Positions 45,401 through 55,900 of a stretch of 64,000 nucleotides of DNA are shown here, piece by piece (within the stretch, counting starts at the first letter, position 1; each line of letters opens with the position of its first letter). The notes beneath the pieces are model-generated. The model had not been told where the DNA came from, searched no databases, and saw only the letters and a list, made by a program, of their open reading frames with translations. The position numbers and the translations under genes are program-made. Origin of the DNA: Campanula takesimana. Lineage: Eukaryota; Streptophyta; Magnoliopsida; Asterales; Campanulaceae. The DNA is taken from contig JAOWBW010000764.1 of the NCBI GenBank assembly GCA_026119855.1, forward strand, positions 806,001 through 870,000, given 5' to 3'.

Positions 45401-47405
45401 CAATCGGATTCATCCAATCATATTTAAACTATCATTGAACTGAATCTACAAGAAATGGCATTGAATAGTACTCCCTCCATACCAGAGCAAATGTCACAGT
45501 TGACAAGCAACATTTTTAAGCTGTTTTTTATGTTTCCTAAATTGCCCACTCTTTTTATTTTCCTCTGCTTGGTAGTCATCCACATGTAAGATTGAAACTC
45601 ATAGCGAAAGTGGAAAGAGAACACACATAAAAAAAGGGCACTTTAAGGAGTATTAATTGAACAGAACAACGGGAGTATTAATAGAACAGAATGGATGGAG
45701 TGAATGTTGTAACCAAGTGCTAATTCAGTTGATGCATTACCTTGACCTTTTTTTAGCATGTGTTTAGGCATGTTCTGTTAATAAGAATGGATATGTTAGG
45801 GAGATCACCATACTTTCTATCCTATTTTTAGAAATGCGACATTTATTTTAAGACAACCCAAAATGAAAAATACGACATTTATTTCGGGACGGATGGAGTA
45901 TAGTAATTGTTGCATAGCAAGTAAACACTAAAAATACATGACACAATATTTTAGAACTACTAATTTACAATGAAATCGACACATATTAAAGGGATGACTT
46001 AAAAAAAAAACAGACTAAGCATGGATAATTTTAACAATCATAAAATCTTATCGAATCCTATTTTTCCAAACACCGGCGAGAAAAGAATTAGGGCTTTATA
46101 ACTATCAAGATAGACAGCTAGACCATAGTTCGACCACAAGTGATGGGTTGATAATTTTAACTGACTAGCAATTTAACTCGTACCCTGGATCATCTGGATG
46201 TTGGGGTTGGGGGATCTCCGCATCCACTAGCCCATACTAGCAGTCATTAATATGGAGAAAATAATTCAACACATGAATAAATAATATGAAAGAACAAGAA
46301 CACCATGAATTTGTTCATCCGGTTCACCACCCCCTGTGGCTACATCCGGAGGCCCCAAACCAGGATATCACTATAATAATATGTTGATTGTTACAATTTA
46401 CACATACACTCACACAGATCTAGTATGTCTACTCTCCAATGAACAACCCTCTCCTACATATTATTATCTCTCCCCCAAGAACGCACAAACATGATCATGG
46501 CCGGGTTGTAGGATCGCCCCCCATGGCTCTCCTAGGCCGAAGTCCCAAACCAAACCACGGAAGAATTCACGTCAAACCAGGACAAGGAGACTGATCCGGA
46601 CCAAAACACTTGAGGTCCGGTCGGATCTTACCTAGGTCCGGCCGGGTAGCATAGTGGGTCCGGTCGGACCTCCCCCCCCTCCAGCCTCTTTTTCGTTGTC
46701 CTCCTCCGTTTTAACTTCTCCTGGATCTCTTCCAACCCCCGTCTGGTTTGAACTCCTTTTCCCCCTCCATCTCCTCACGGTTTTAGGACTCCAATCCTAA
46801 CACTGGAACCCCTTTTACTGCTTGTTAATTACCGGGGTTCTCAATTTACTAGTTAAAATTGTTTGTTAAAATCATTACCCCATTTATAACTCGGTAGGTA
46901 CCAGTTAAAATTGTCAGATAAAATTATGAGTATGCCACTACAATCTTCATCAGACATGCAGAGATTCAAATTGGTATACTAATTCCGTCTCAAATGAATG
47001 TGTCAGAAAACAAAATTACACTTGATTGAGAGCATTTGAAATTTTTGGGACTAAGGGAGTACCACTGTTATGAAAATTGGTTTTTCATTGTACTTACTCA
47101 TTGGCAATTATAACTACAAATAATGTGATAGCAACTGAAAAATTGATAAATTCTACATTGACAGCATAAGCATTTGTTACCTTGCTGAGGAGGATTTCAT
47201 TGGTGTAGGGGCCATAGATATCGGAGGTATCAAGGTGGGTAACGCCGGAATCAATGGCGTGGTGGATGAGTTGGATCATATCGGAATCGGGTTTGGGTGG
47301 TCCGTAGAAAGCAGACATACCCATACAACCAAGACCTTGTGCTGATACCTCTAAACCCTCTGAACCCAGCTTGATTCTTGGTACAGTTACTCCGGCGCCG
47401 GCCAT
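39204..47405 (-). CDS. Aldo-keto reductase gene (five exons, frameshift in exon 4)
   Basis: Encodes a cytosolic NADPH-dependent reductase of the plant AKR13 / perakine-reductase-like kind; the substrate is not predictable. Exons: 47181-47405, 44917-45120, 40577-40749, 40130-40231, 39204-39545, all with GT-AG introns. The start is MAGAGVTVPRIKLGSEGLEV; about 348 residues would be expected. Catalytic tetrad candidates are Asp and Tyr in LDTSDIYG, Lys in LASKFG, His in YYQHRID. The C-terminus contains PIPGTTKIKNF (cofactor binding) and ends PPLASWKA. In exon 4 one base is missing between ELGIG and VAYSPLG, so normal splicing gives an early stop. A downstream AG (acceptor giving exon 40130-40202) would restore the frame with loss of about ten residues. 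Intron 2 is enlarged by a 3.1-kb Mutator-like element; other introns hold MITEs. Confidence 0.85.
39700..39881. mobile_element. Stowaway-like MITE in intron 4 of the reductase gene
   Basis: TACTCCCTCCGTTCCTAAAT pairs with the inverse of TATTAGGGACGGAGGGAGTA. Confidence 0.8.
40308..40566. mobile_element. Stowaway-like MITE in intron 3 of the reductase gene
   Basis: TACTACCTCCGTCCC at the left, GGGGGACGGAGTA at the right. The centre is a near-perfect hairpin (AATTGTAAATGAC and inverse, 40424-40464). Confidence 0.75.
42606..43280 (+). repeat. Minisatellite with self-complementary units
   Basis: Irregular alternation of a 14-bp unit (GCGAACTTACAATT) and a longer unit (GCGAACTTGTTCTTGGAACA). The latter can fold on itself, because ACTTGTTC and GAACAAGT are inverse copies. 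Confidence 0.85.
43390..43770 (+). repeat. GGTCGCCGGA/GGTGGCCGGA repeat
   Basis: About 25-30 short G-rich units. The words are the inverse complement of the CCGGCGACC words in the left half of the same element, so the two halves can pair over much of their length. Confidence 0.8.
44732..44781. mobile_element. Short retroposon-like insertion
   Basis: A poly-A run plus GGGCAGCCCGGTGTACAAGG is flanked by the direct repeat ATAACAAGAAGGAT (44718-44731 and 44782-44795). The GGGCAGCCCGGTG phrase is known from plant SINE-like sequences; only a stub is present. Confidence 0.5.
45469..45903. mobile_element. Stowaway-like MITE remains in intron 1 of the reductase gene
   Basis: TACTCCCTCCATACCAGAGC at the left and GGGACGGATGGAGTATA at the right, with further partial ends between. 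Probably two overlapping insertions. Confidence 0.45.
46250..46810 (-). repeat. LTR-like fragment in intron 1 of the reductase gene
   Basis: Contains GGTTCACCACCCCCTGTGGC and CATCCGGAGGCC, phrases that I associate with plant LTRs read on the other strand. A GC-rich stretch with repeated GGTCCGGTCGG follows. No ends or target duplication were found. Confidence 0.35.
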
Positions 47406-47947
47406 TTTTGTAGCTTGATTTTCAGGTTTTCTGTTTCTGATCGGAGGAGGAGGAAGAAGCTCAGTGAATGAATGGGAGAGAGATTATGTATGTATATACA
47501 TTTGAGAATGATGGGGGAGTAGTAGGTAGAAAGTCAACAGCAACGGCTCCATTGTTGGAATTGGATATGCTTGCTGAGCTCACCCCTTACGTTGCTCAAA
47601 TGGATGGCCGGCCGGCTCAAGGAGAGTTAGCCGGTCAGGTCTCTCAGCAGTAGATTCAGATTCGGAATAGATCCCGACCTCTTAAAAACTAAAGTGTAGT
47701 TACCATTAATTTACTCTTTCGTCCCAATTTAAATTTCAAAAAAATTATCGCCACACGAAGGAAGAAAAATCTGAAAGCTCTTCTTCGTGAAAATCGTAAT
47801 TAGGTAAATGCTTTTTGATGGGGCATAAATACTAAGTGTAGTTTCTTAATTTGACTTTATTAACTCACTTGATTCGACGTTAAGAAAAAAAAAACACTGG
47901 ATTGAACCCACACTGGAATTAACTAAGCTTTAGGGGCTTGGGTTTGC

Positions 47948-48130
47948 TACAATTAGGGATGGCCAAAAGGAATCAGAACCGGACTGGAACCGCCAAACCA
48001 GCCCGAAACCGTTTGTAACACGGGCTGCGGTTCATCCCATCTAAAAACCGTCTGAACGGCCATGAGCCGCCTACGCCAAACCGGAACCGGAACCGTCAGC
48101 AAAACTGTTAAAAACCATCAAAAACCGTCA
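47948..48130. mobile_element. One end of an hAT-like element
   Basis: TTAGGGATGGCCAAAAGGAA followed by many CCGGAACCG / AACCG words, as in sub-terminal repeats of hAT elements. The other end was not found. Confidence 0.35.
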
Positions 48131-48348
48131 AAATCATTAGATTTCTAACGGTTTCATCAGAATTAACCGTTACTAACGGAAAGTTGAGAAGAAAAATTGA
48201 GTTTTGACTGAATTTTTAGCCAAATTCAGTGAATAAAAATTTGTTGAGTATATAAAAGAAAAGAGGGACAGACATCTTTAATTTCTTAAACATTTTTCTA
48301 TACCTTTTTGTAAAAAAATCGGTAATAAAGTATTATTAAGATTGTTTT

Positions 48349-50450
48349 TGTCGCGACCCCGACCCCGCGGGCCAAGAGCACGCGAACTGGACTTCGACTT
48401 AACACACAATTACCAAAATATTGAAGATAAAAATTCCATTTTATACCAAAAGATGATAGAACAAGTTTTATAAATCCAAGCTTGACAACAACAAAATACA
48501 ACTAGCATAAGCTCCACAAGCTTATACCCAAAAATACAAAATACGCGATTCTTAATGACGTCAATGTTTGGTGACACTATCCCAAAGGTTATACATTTAA
48601 ATAATGCAAACCGAAACAACCTTCCCAAAAGCTACTTCCACACTCGACGTCCTTCTCGTGATCAGCGAGTACTAATCATTTCCTCCTGGGGGGGTTTAAG
48701 GAAAAACAAAGATAAAAGAAAGGGGGTGAGATAAATCTCAATAAGTCACTAATGCAACTACATGACATGCTATGATGCAATAAGCAATAGTAAATCACAT
48801 ATAGTACATAGCAATTAGCAGTTAACAGATAGCAGCAGAAATAAACAAATAACAAAAGATATTAGCCAAGGTTTCCCAACTGATAGAACCAAATAAAGGA
48901 TCGCTGCGCAGCTTCAACAATCAACCAATCAACATCTTCATAGTAGCATAAAAGCTGAAGAGAAAACCCCGGTACCGGAACCATAACAAAGTAACATGTC
49001 ACAAAGGACGGGGGAAAATGACACATAGTCATTACCCAAAACGACTAGCTAGAATACTCACCGAAGGGAGCTAGCTCATCTCAACCAAGGCCAATCTGGG
49101 AGAGGAAAGAAAGACCAATGGACGATACTATACTGGACTTGGCTAGTGCCATTACAACATTATCCATTGCCTGACTCGAACACAAATAACCAGCTGGACT
49201 TTCAAATAAATGCTAAGTAATAAATACTAGCTTAAATAAACAACTCATGATTCCAAAGTAGGGAACCATACCAAATAATCACCAAGAAGATGAAATAAAA
49301 CCAACCACACATAATAAAGTGCTCAACCATTTCCAAACAATAATTAGTCAAATCCCATAACACATTTGTTCACGAATGAACCATTTTCAACACTAGAGTA
49401 TCCCACAATGTCTATTTAAATTAATTAGAGTGACACCCAAAGTCTATACCTAATATACAAACTAAGCCTAAACCAAACAAAAGAGAATGTCAGGAATCAG
49501 AGGCGGGCGGGCGCCTAAACAGAGGCGGGCAGGCGCCCCCAGGCGGCAGTAACTATTGGTCATAGAAGTGATGAGTAAGCGGGCGCTTGGGACTTCACGA
49601 GCGGTCGCCCGGAACACCACAGGCGGGCGCTCGGAAGGAATCTGGGCCGAAAAACTGCTGGGTTCATCAAAGTTCTTACCAAAACAAACCAAATTCTTAC
49701 CAATTCTCAAATACTCAAAATCAAGACTTCCAATAAGCATAACAATGAACCAAAACAACTTATAAACTTGAATAGGACCTAAATGACAACATCTAGAAAC
49801 CCAAATCAAGGTTTAAATCCCAACATTCAAAATATCACAAAAATCAATCAAAAATCCAAATGAGTTCCAAACTCCACCAAAACACCATATATATCCACAA
49901 AGCATCATACAAACAAGTTATGAATATTTTAGCATAAAAATGGGGGAAAAACAACTTACTTGAATTTTACGGAATGAGACGGAATTCAAATATTTTTGGC
50001 TCTACACGATCCTATCGACGATCTAAACACATTTCATAAAATGAGCACTAAGAAAAGATGAGAGGAAGATGACTAAAATGGAGAAAATATGGAGGGGAAC
50101 TTTCTTACCTTTTCAACCACGGAGGAGAGAGAGAGATTGATTGTGTGTGTGTGTGTGCTGGAGAGTGAGGGAGAAGGTGAGGGAGAGGGGGAAGTAGGGA
50201 GGGAGTAGGAGGATGATTATTTAAAAACTTACACCTAGGCCCCCTCTGGACCCAACTAAGAACAATTAAATCCACTTCTCCCCACTAACAACTAAGACCC
50301 AATTTCTACACTAGCACAAATGATCAATTAAAATGCTAGGCATAAAAATACTATGAGATATAAAATGCGCACATAAATAAATAATCAAATAAATAAATAA
50401 ATAATTAATTATTTATTAATAAAATAAAGACGGATTTTCGGGTCGTGACA
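48349..50450 (-). repeat. Solo LTR of a Tekay-type Gypsy element
   Basis: 2102 bp from TGTCGCGACCCC to GGTCGTGACA, with GTTTT on both sides (48344-48348 and 50451-50455). It shares with the Gypsy LTR at 4578-7090 the block GGGTGAGATAAATCTCARTAAG and following sequence, so it is a related family in the same orientation. No internal region remains, consistent with LTR-LTR recombination. It lies between the divergent reductase and pseudouridine synthase genes. Confidence 0.8.
49501..49641 (-). repeat. GC-rich word cluster in the solo LTR
   Basis: About six variants of GGCGGGCGC, plus AGGCGGCAG as in the Copia LTR, in an otherwise AT-rich LTR. Confidence 0.6.
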
Positions 50451-50463
50451 GTTTTTCTATACC

Positions 50464-51433
50464 TTTTTGTGACTTTATATTTACCCTTTCAAAAGTACAT
50501 ATAGCTCGCGCTTCTATAATACATTTCTATCCCTTAAATATTTTTAATTATTCTCTATTTCCCCTTCTCTTTAGATCTATCCAATTCTACCCCTATTATG
50601 CTCTCCTTTGGCTAATTCTACTCTCTCCGGTATTTCCGGAATAAATGTCCCCTAAGTTAGTACTCCCTCCGTCTTACTATGTTTGGCCACAAGACAAACT
50701 TTCGTAGTTTAAGAAAGCTCAATTAATGACTTGTTCAATTTTTAAATTTCCTAGTATGCCCTTCTTTAATAATATATACTCCCTCCGTCTCAGAGTAAAA
50801 GTCCTACTTTCCATTTTGGTACATCCCAGAGTAAGAGTCTTATTCTTAAAATGGCAAAGAATCTTTACTATTCACCCCACGCATTCTCTCTCATATTTTA
50901 CTTTTATACTCACAACACCAATCAATTCACTATTCTCTCCCACTCATTCTCTCTCATACTTTACTTTTATACTCACAACATTTACATCACTTCCAATATT
51001 TATTAATAAGCATGCAAATGAGGGGTAGGACTCTTACTCCGAGACGGAGGGAGTACATGAGAACTTGTGCCTTGTTTTTATACTAACTAGTATTAATTAG
51101 CTTAAAAGATGTTGAACTTAATGAAAGGTATAATAGGAAAATAATGTATAAATTTATATTGGTTTTATAAGTGGCCAAACAATATGAGACAAACAAAAGG
51201 AGAAATATGGCAAAATATAGTAAGACGGAGGAAATACTAACTTAGGGGACATTTATTCCGAAAAGACCAGAGGGAGTAGAATTAGCCAAAGAAGAACATA
51301 ATAGGGGTAGAATTGGATAGATCTAAAGAGAAGGGGAAGTAGAGAATAATTAAAAATATTTAAGGGCTAGAAAAGTATTATAGAAGCGCGAGCACATGCA
51401 CTTTTGAAAGGGTAAATATAAACTCACAAAAAA
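50464..51433. mobile_element. Triple nested inverted-repeat element
   Basis: The outer arms (50464-50660 and 51239-51433) are about 190 bp and include GATAGATCTAAAGAGAAGGG and CTTAGGGGACATTTATTCCG. Inside is a second element (50661-51238) with TACTCCCTCCGTCTTACTAT ends and TTTGGCCAC/GTGGCCAAA. Inside that is a third, Stowaway-like element (50777-51055) with TACTCCCTCCGTCTCAGAGT ends. The third family has a second copy at 56195-56471. Confidence 0.85.
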
Positions 51434-51702
51434 TCAAACTTAGCTCACAAAATAATGTGTTAAGACTTTATTGGTGCTTTTAATTAAAGTGTGGCGGGTC
51501 TACAATCGATGCAACCAATAAAATATCATCACCTCATTTTGTATCCATCATTTTGTATATTCTTCTTTTGTGCCCACTAGCGTTGCCCCTTTTGAAATCG
51601 AGTTGAGATTTTCTGTACCACTTTTGTGTGCCACTCCATGTACCATTTGTAATCTAACCATTCACATGTTTGCATGATGTTACAATAATACCAATTTCAA
51701 TA

Positions 51703-52716
51703 GACAAAGGCTTAAGTGCACCACGCATGATCCGTCTCATCCATGAGACGGGTCAGTTTTTGACCCACCCGTCCGACCCACTGAACCGGCTCCAGGACCC
51801 AGGGGTCGACCCTGCCACGTGGCAGTCTCTCATAAACCAAAAAAAAAAAAAACTTTTTTTTTTTTTTGGTTTTTTTTAAATTTTTAAATTTTATTTTTTG
51901 TTTTTTTGGGTTGTCAAAAGTAATAGTTACTATAACTTAATGTAATGACTGTATTCATATAAAGTAACAGTTTGTATACATAAAAGTAATACATATATAC
52001 AAAAAAGTAACAGTGTTTTTTCTATGTTTTCTTCGTTTGCCAAAAGTAATACTTATTACAACTAAAATGTAACGAACGTGTTACTTATATGTAATAATGT
52101 TTATACATAATTGTAACACATATGTATAGAAAAAGTAATAATTCAACCATTTATATTTTTAGTGCTAAAAACACTTGATTAGTGTTACATGTAAAAGTAT
52201 TACATTATCTATAGAAATATGTTATAATTTCTTTTATTAAAGTGTTACATTTACTTGTACAAACAATTACATTCATATATGAGTTGTTACTTTTCAAATG
52301 TTACTTTCATTCAAAAAATTAAATCAAAATACACAATATTTTACATTTTTTCAAAAGCATTATTACATTTCAGTGTAAATGATAATTACATTTAGATATT
52401 GTTTGGGTTACATGTAATTATAGTTAGTGTTACATTTGAAAAAATGGGTAAAACGAGCTTTTGTTTTTGTAAAACAGGTGTTACGTTATCTTATGAACAA
52501 TATTACTTTATATGTATACAATCATTACATTAAGTTATGGTAACTATTACTTTTGGTGAACGGCTGAAAAGCCGAAAAAATAATATAAAAACTAAAAAAA
52601 AAAAAAAAAAAAAAGTTTTTTTTTTACCTTTGAGAGGCTGCCACGTGGCGGGTCATGCTTCATGGGTCATGGGTCGACCCGTCTCATGCATGAGACGGAT
52701 CCCCTGAGACCACCTC
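51703..52716. mobile_element. Mutator-like non-autonomous element upstream of the pseudouridine synthase gene
   Basis: 1014 bp with perfect 9-bp target duplication ATTTCAATA (51694-51702 and 52717-52725). The arms carry GATCCGTCTCAT-S-CATGAGACGGGTC, GCCACGTGGC and further in GTAATAGTTACYATAACTTA, so most of the element folds on itself. Its right end is about 220 bp before the start codon of the next gene. Confidence 0.85.
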
Positions 52717-52937
52717 ATTTCAATAACTATGTGAGCCATGGCACCGAGGATTTGGACTCTTTGAAATCGGTAGAATAAAGTCGCCCAAATTCGGTGCTTC
52801 CAGTGAGTAGCAGTGGAGAATCATTAGCAGTTATTGAGAATTTCTTCTTCTTCATGCCATAATTTCCGGTTGCCGGAGGAGGGGGCATGATATTGCGGCA
52901 GCCGCCGATAGTGGGAAAGGCAATAAGAAGATATATA

Positions 52938-55900
52938 ATGACTGAAAGTGGCGCCGCCGCCGTCCCCAAGAAAGAGTATTTCCATTATCAACACACTGAT
53001 GCTTGCAGCTTCTCCCGATGGACTTCTAGGTCAAATTGCATTAACCCATCATCCCTTTTTGTTTCCCATAATTAGAAGATTTTGATTCAATTTTATTTTA
53101 TTTATTTTTAATTCTATTATGACTATGTGAACTGAATAGAAACTGTGTAATTGATTTATGTATATATTTAAGTCTAACAATGTATCATTGTATCTGCTGC
53201 TTTGATAATAGGGAATCTTATGAATTCATGTATGCTAGACCATGGCCCAAAATTGTTGAGTTTTACTCCAATGTGGTCAGAGGGCAAACATCAATGCACA
53301 AGTTGTTTGGAGCTGAGGTTAGTTTTTGTTCTATTCGATTTCTTTTTCATGTTAAATTGATATTCTGTTGATTTAACGCAATTTCATCATTTTCTGCTGT
53401 GTGTTTGGAAATTAACAATTGATTACTTGCAATCTATTTTCCGGTGGTTGTCAAATGCTCTTCTAATCACTATAAGTGAAAATTAACAATTGATCACTTG
53501 CAATATTTGATTTTTAAATTGTTGATAAGTTGTTGGATGGGAGGAGTGTATTATGATTTGTGGCCTTAGTTTGTTAACATTGTGATTGTTTGAAACTTAA
53601 TCTAATGATTGGATATTCACATTCTTGGCAAAGTTATTGGTTAATATTGTTTATTTAATGTACCTAAACAAGTCAACTTAGCCTTGGTCCCATTTGATTG
53701 GCAATGTTTGTGCCCTATTTAACTGTTGGTCTAAATAGAAGAGATGTAATTCAGGTTATTGGCGTAAACTTATGATTCTTTTGAATCTTTTGAGTGCTGA
53801 ATCCAAGAGTTGAGCGTTCAATGACCGATCTTTGGTTCCCAATAGTTGGTGTAACTCTTATAGGAGGTTGAAGATGAAGTTATAAAGGAATCTAGAGTGT
53901 TATCACCTATTGTTGAATAATAGTTAAGTTGAAAAGAATTTTAACTGGAGAACTATTATATCTACACTAATAGATAACAAAATTTTGGTCAATGCGAAAG
54001 GACATGCTTAGATAATGAGTAATTGCGAAAATGAGAATGCTAAGATGTATATGTGGTAAAACGAGGAATGATAGAATCAGTTTTGAACCAATTTGTGGAA
54101 CGAAAATGAGTTGACTTCTACCTAAAGTCATTTTTGTCCTCTAGCGAAAGCAAAAATATAGAATGCAACCATCAATGAAGAAATAAACCACATGAGTTTC
54201 TGTTGCATGATCAAAAATCCAAACTACATTTAATTAGTATATAAATACTCACAGCTCAATATCAACCTATCTGCTATTAGCTAGTCTGCAGATTTAGTTG
54301 GTTCAAGAGTCAAGATGGGAAATCAAAATCAGGATTTTTCTGGACTTTCCTGTTGCATATTCTCACCGCACATGCATATGCTTGTTATCCGTCACTGGCT
54401 TCTAATATTCTTTCTGGTGGGTTGAGAGTCGGAGAAGTTGGGAAATTTAAGAGTATGAACCGTAGACTATATTGATGCTATGAACAACCTCTTTCCTTAT
54501 TTATTTTTTCATGTTCATTATTAAGCTTTAAGCAGACCAGGCCAGTCCAAAGCATTCTGCCACATTGATTCTAAAATTTCTAATACCTTTTTATTTTTCA
54601 CTGTTTCGTGAAATCTGTATGTCTCTCTCTCTCTCTCTCTCTCTCATCATGGCTGTATATTGTATTATCATTTGTGTTGCTACCATAGAGAGATGCTCTG
54701 CAGACATGGATAACATCATAACAATAATCACAACAAGGTTCTAGTTTGTGCGTGTTCATGGCCAAGGAAAAAAATGAGCAGTAACCATGTGGTGTAAGGG
54801 TGGAGCTGGGGTTGAGGAACATTAGTGTGTGTATTTGGGTTTGTATTTTTGTAGTTACTCACTCTTGTATGTGTTTGTGATTCTATAGTGGCTCACTATT
54901 GTATTTTACATAGTCCCTTGCTGAGGATAAACATTTGGTTTGTCAATGGGAGGTTGGGCATGTATTTTAGCTTTGTCCACTATTCCTAACCATCCTATTG
55001 CGTTGGAATCTTTGGTGACAACTAACTAAATTCTTGTTTTATGTTTGGTCAATAATGACGAATAAAGTACTTAATATGCTGAATTTATTATAAAGTAGTT
55101 TCATTACAGACACGTCACGTTCCCTATGATACCGACCGTATAGAAGCTTCCGTTCAATCTGAAATGGCAAGCATTTCTCAAAGTAGAAAAGGAAAGTGGG
55201 CAAGAGCGACATTTAAGATAGTTGTGTCATATCATGGAGGTACTTTTGATGGGTGGCAGAAGCAGCCTGGCCTGAACACTGTCCAAGGGTAAGACTTTCT
55301 GATGGTCTTAAATTTTGATCTTCCTTATTATCTAAATATATACGTGGAGAGTTATCCATCATACTTCATAGCATGTGTGTTATTTTTTAAGGATATTGGT
55401 TCTGCTGATAACTCACTGTATTCAAGACGGTTGAAGAGGGCTTATTTGGAATCACTGCTCTTTGTAGGCGTTCACTTGATCATTCCTTTATGCTCTAAAT
55501 CATCCTTTTTTGAACAACTCCAATCTCGTCCTTTTTTTATTTAAGAAAGAATTAGATAGCTTAAAAAAGAATTTACAAGAAGGATGAAAAATCTATCAAA
55601 ACAGTAACAAGAGGAAAACACATGAAAACTAGAAAATCAACGCATTCCCAACACATCTAACGATGCCGAAACGCCTGGAAGGACCAAAACAAAGAAACTG
55701 CTCAAGAACAATCAAAGAAACGTTTCTTGAGATACAAACATTTATACAAACAAAAATGGACCGCGAAAATGGCTCCTCAAATTATTTATAGGTCTCTTAA
55801 ACATTCCAAACACTCTAAATGAGTTATAACAAAAACAATCTGACAATTAAAATTAGTAACACATTATGTGACAAAGCAACCTTAAAACACTATGATCATG

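Noticed and set aside
47468..47653. 61-codon plus-strand frame just upstream of the reductase gene
   Set aside because: No motif, and the frame overlaps the 5' flank of the reductase; probably chance.
50726..51028. A 100-codon frame resembling one at 56184-56432
   Set aside because: The similarity comes from two copies of one Stowaway-like MITE, not from a gene family.
54598..54822. Minus-strand frame ending in an RERE run
   Set aside because: It arises from a CT microsatellite in intron 2 of the pseudouridine synthase gene.
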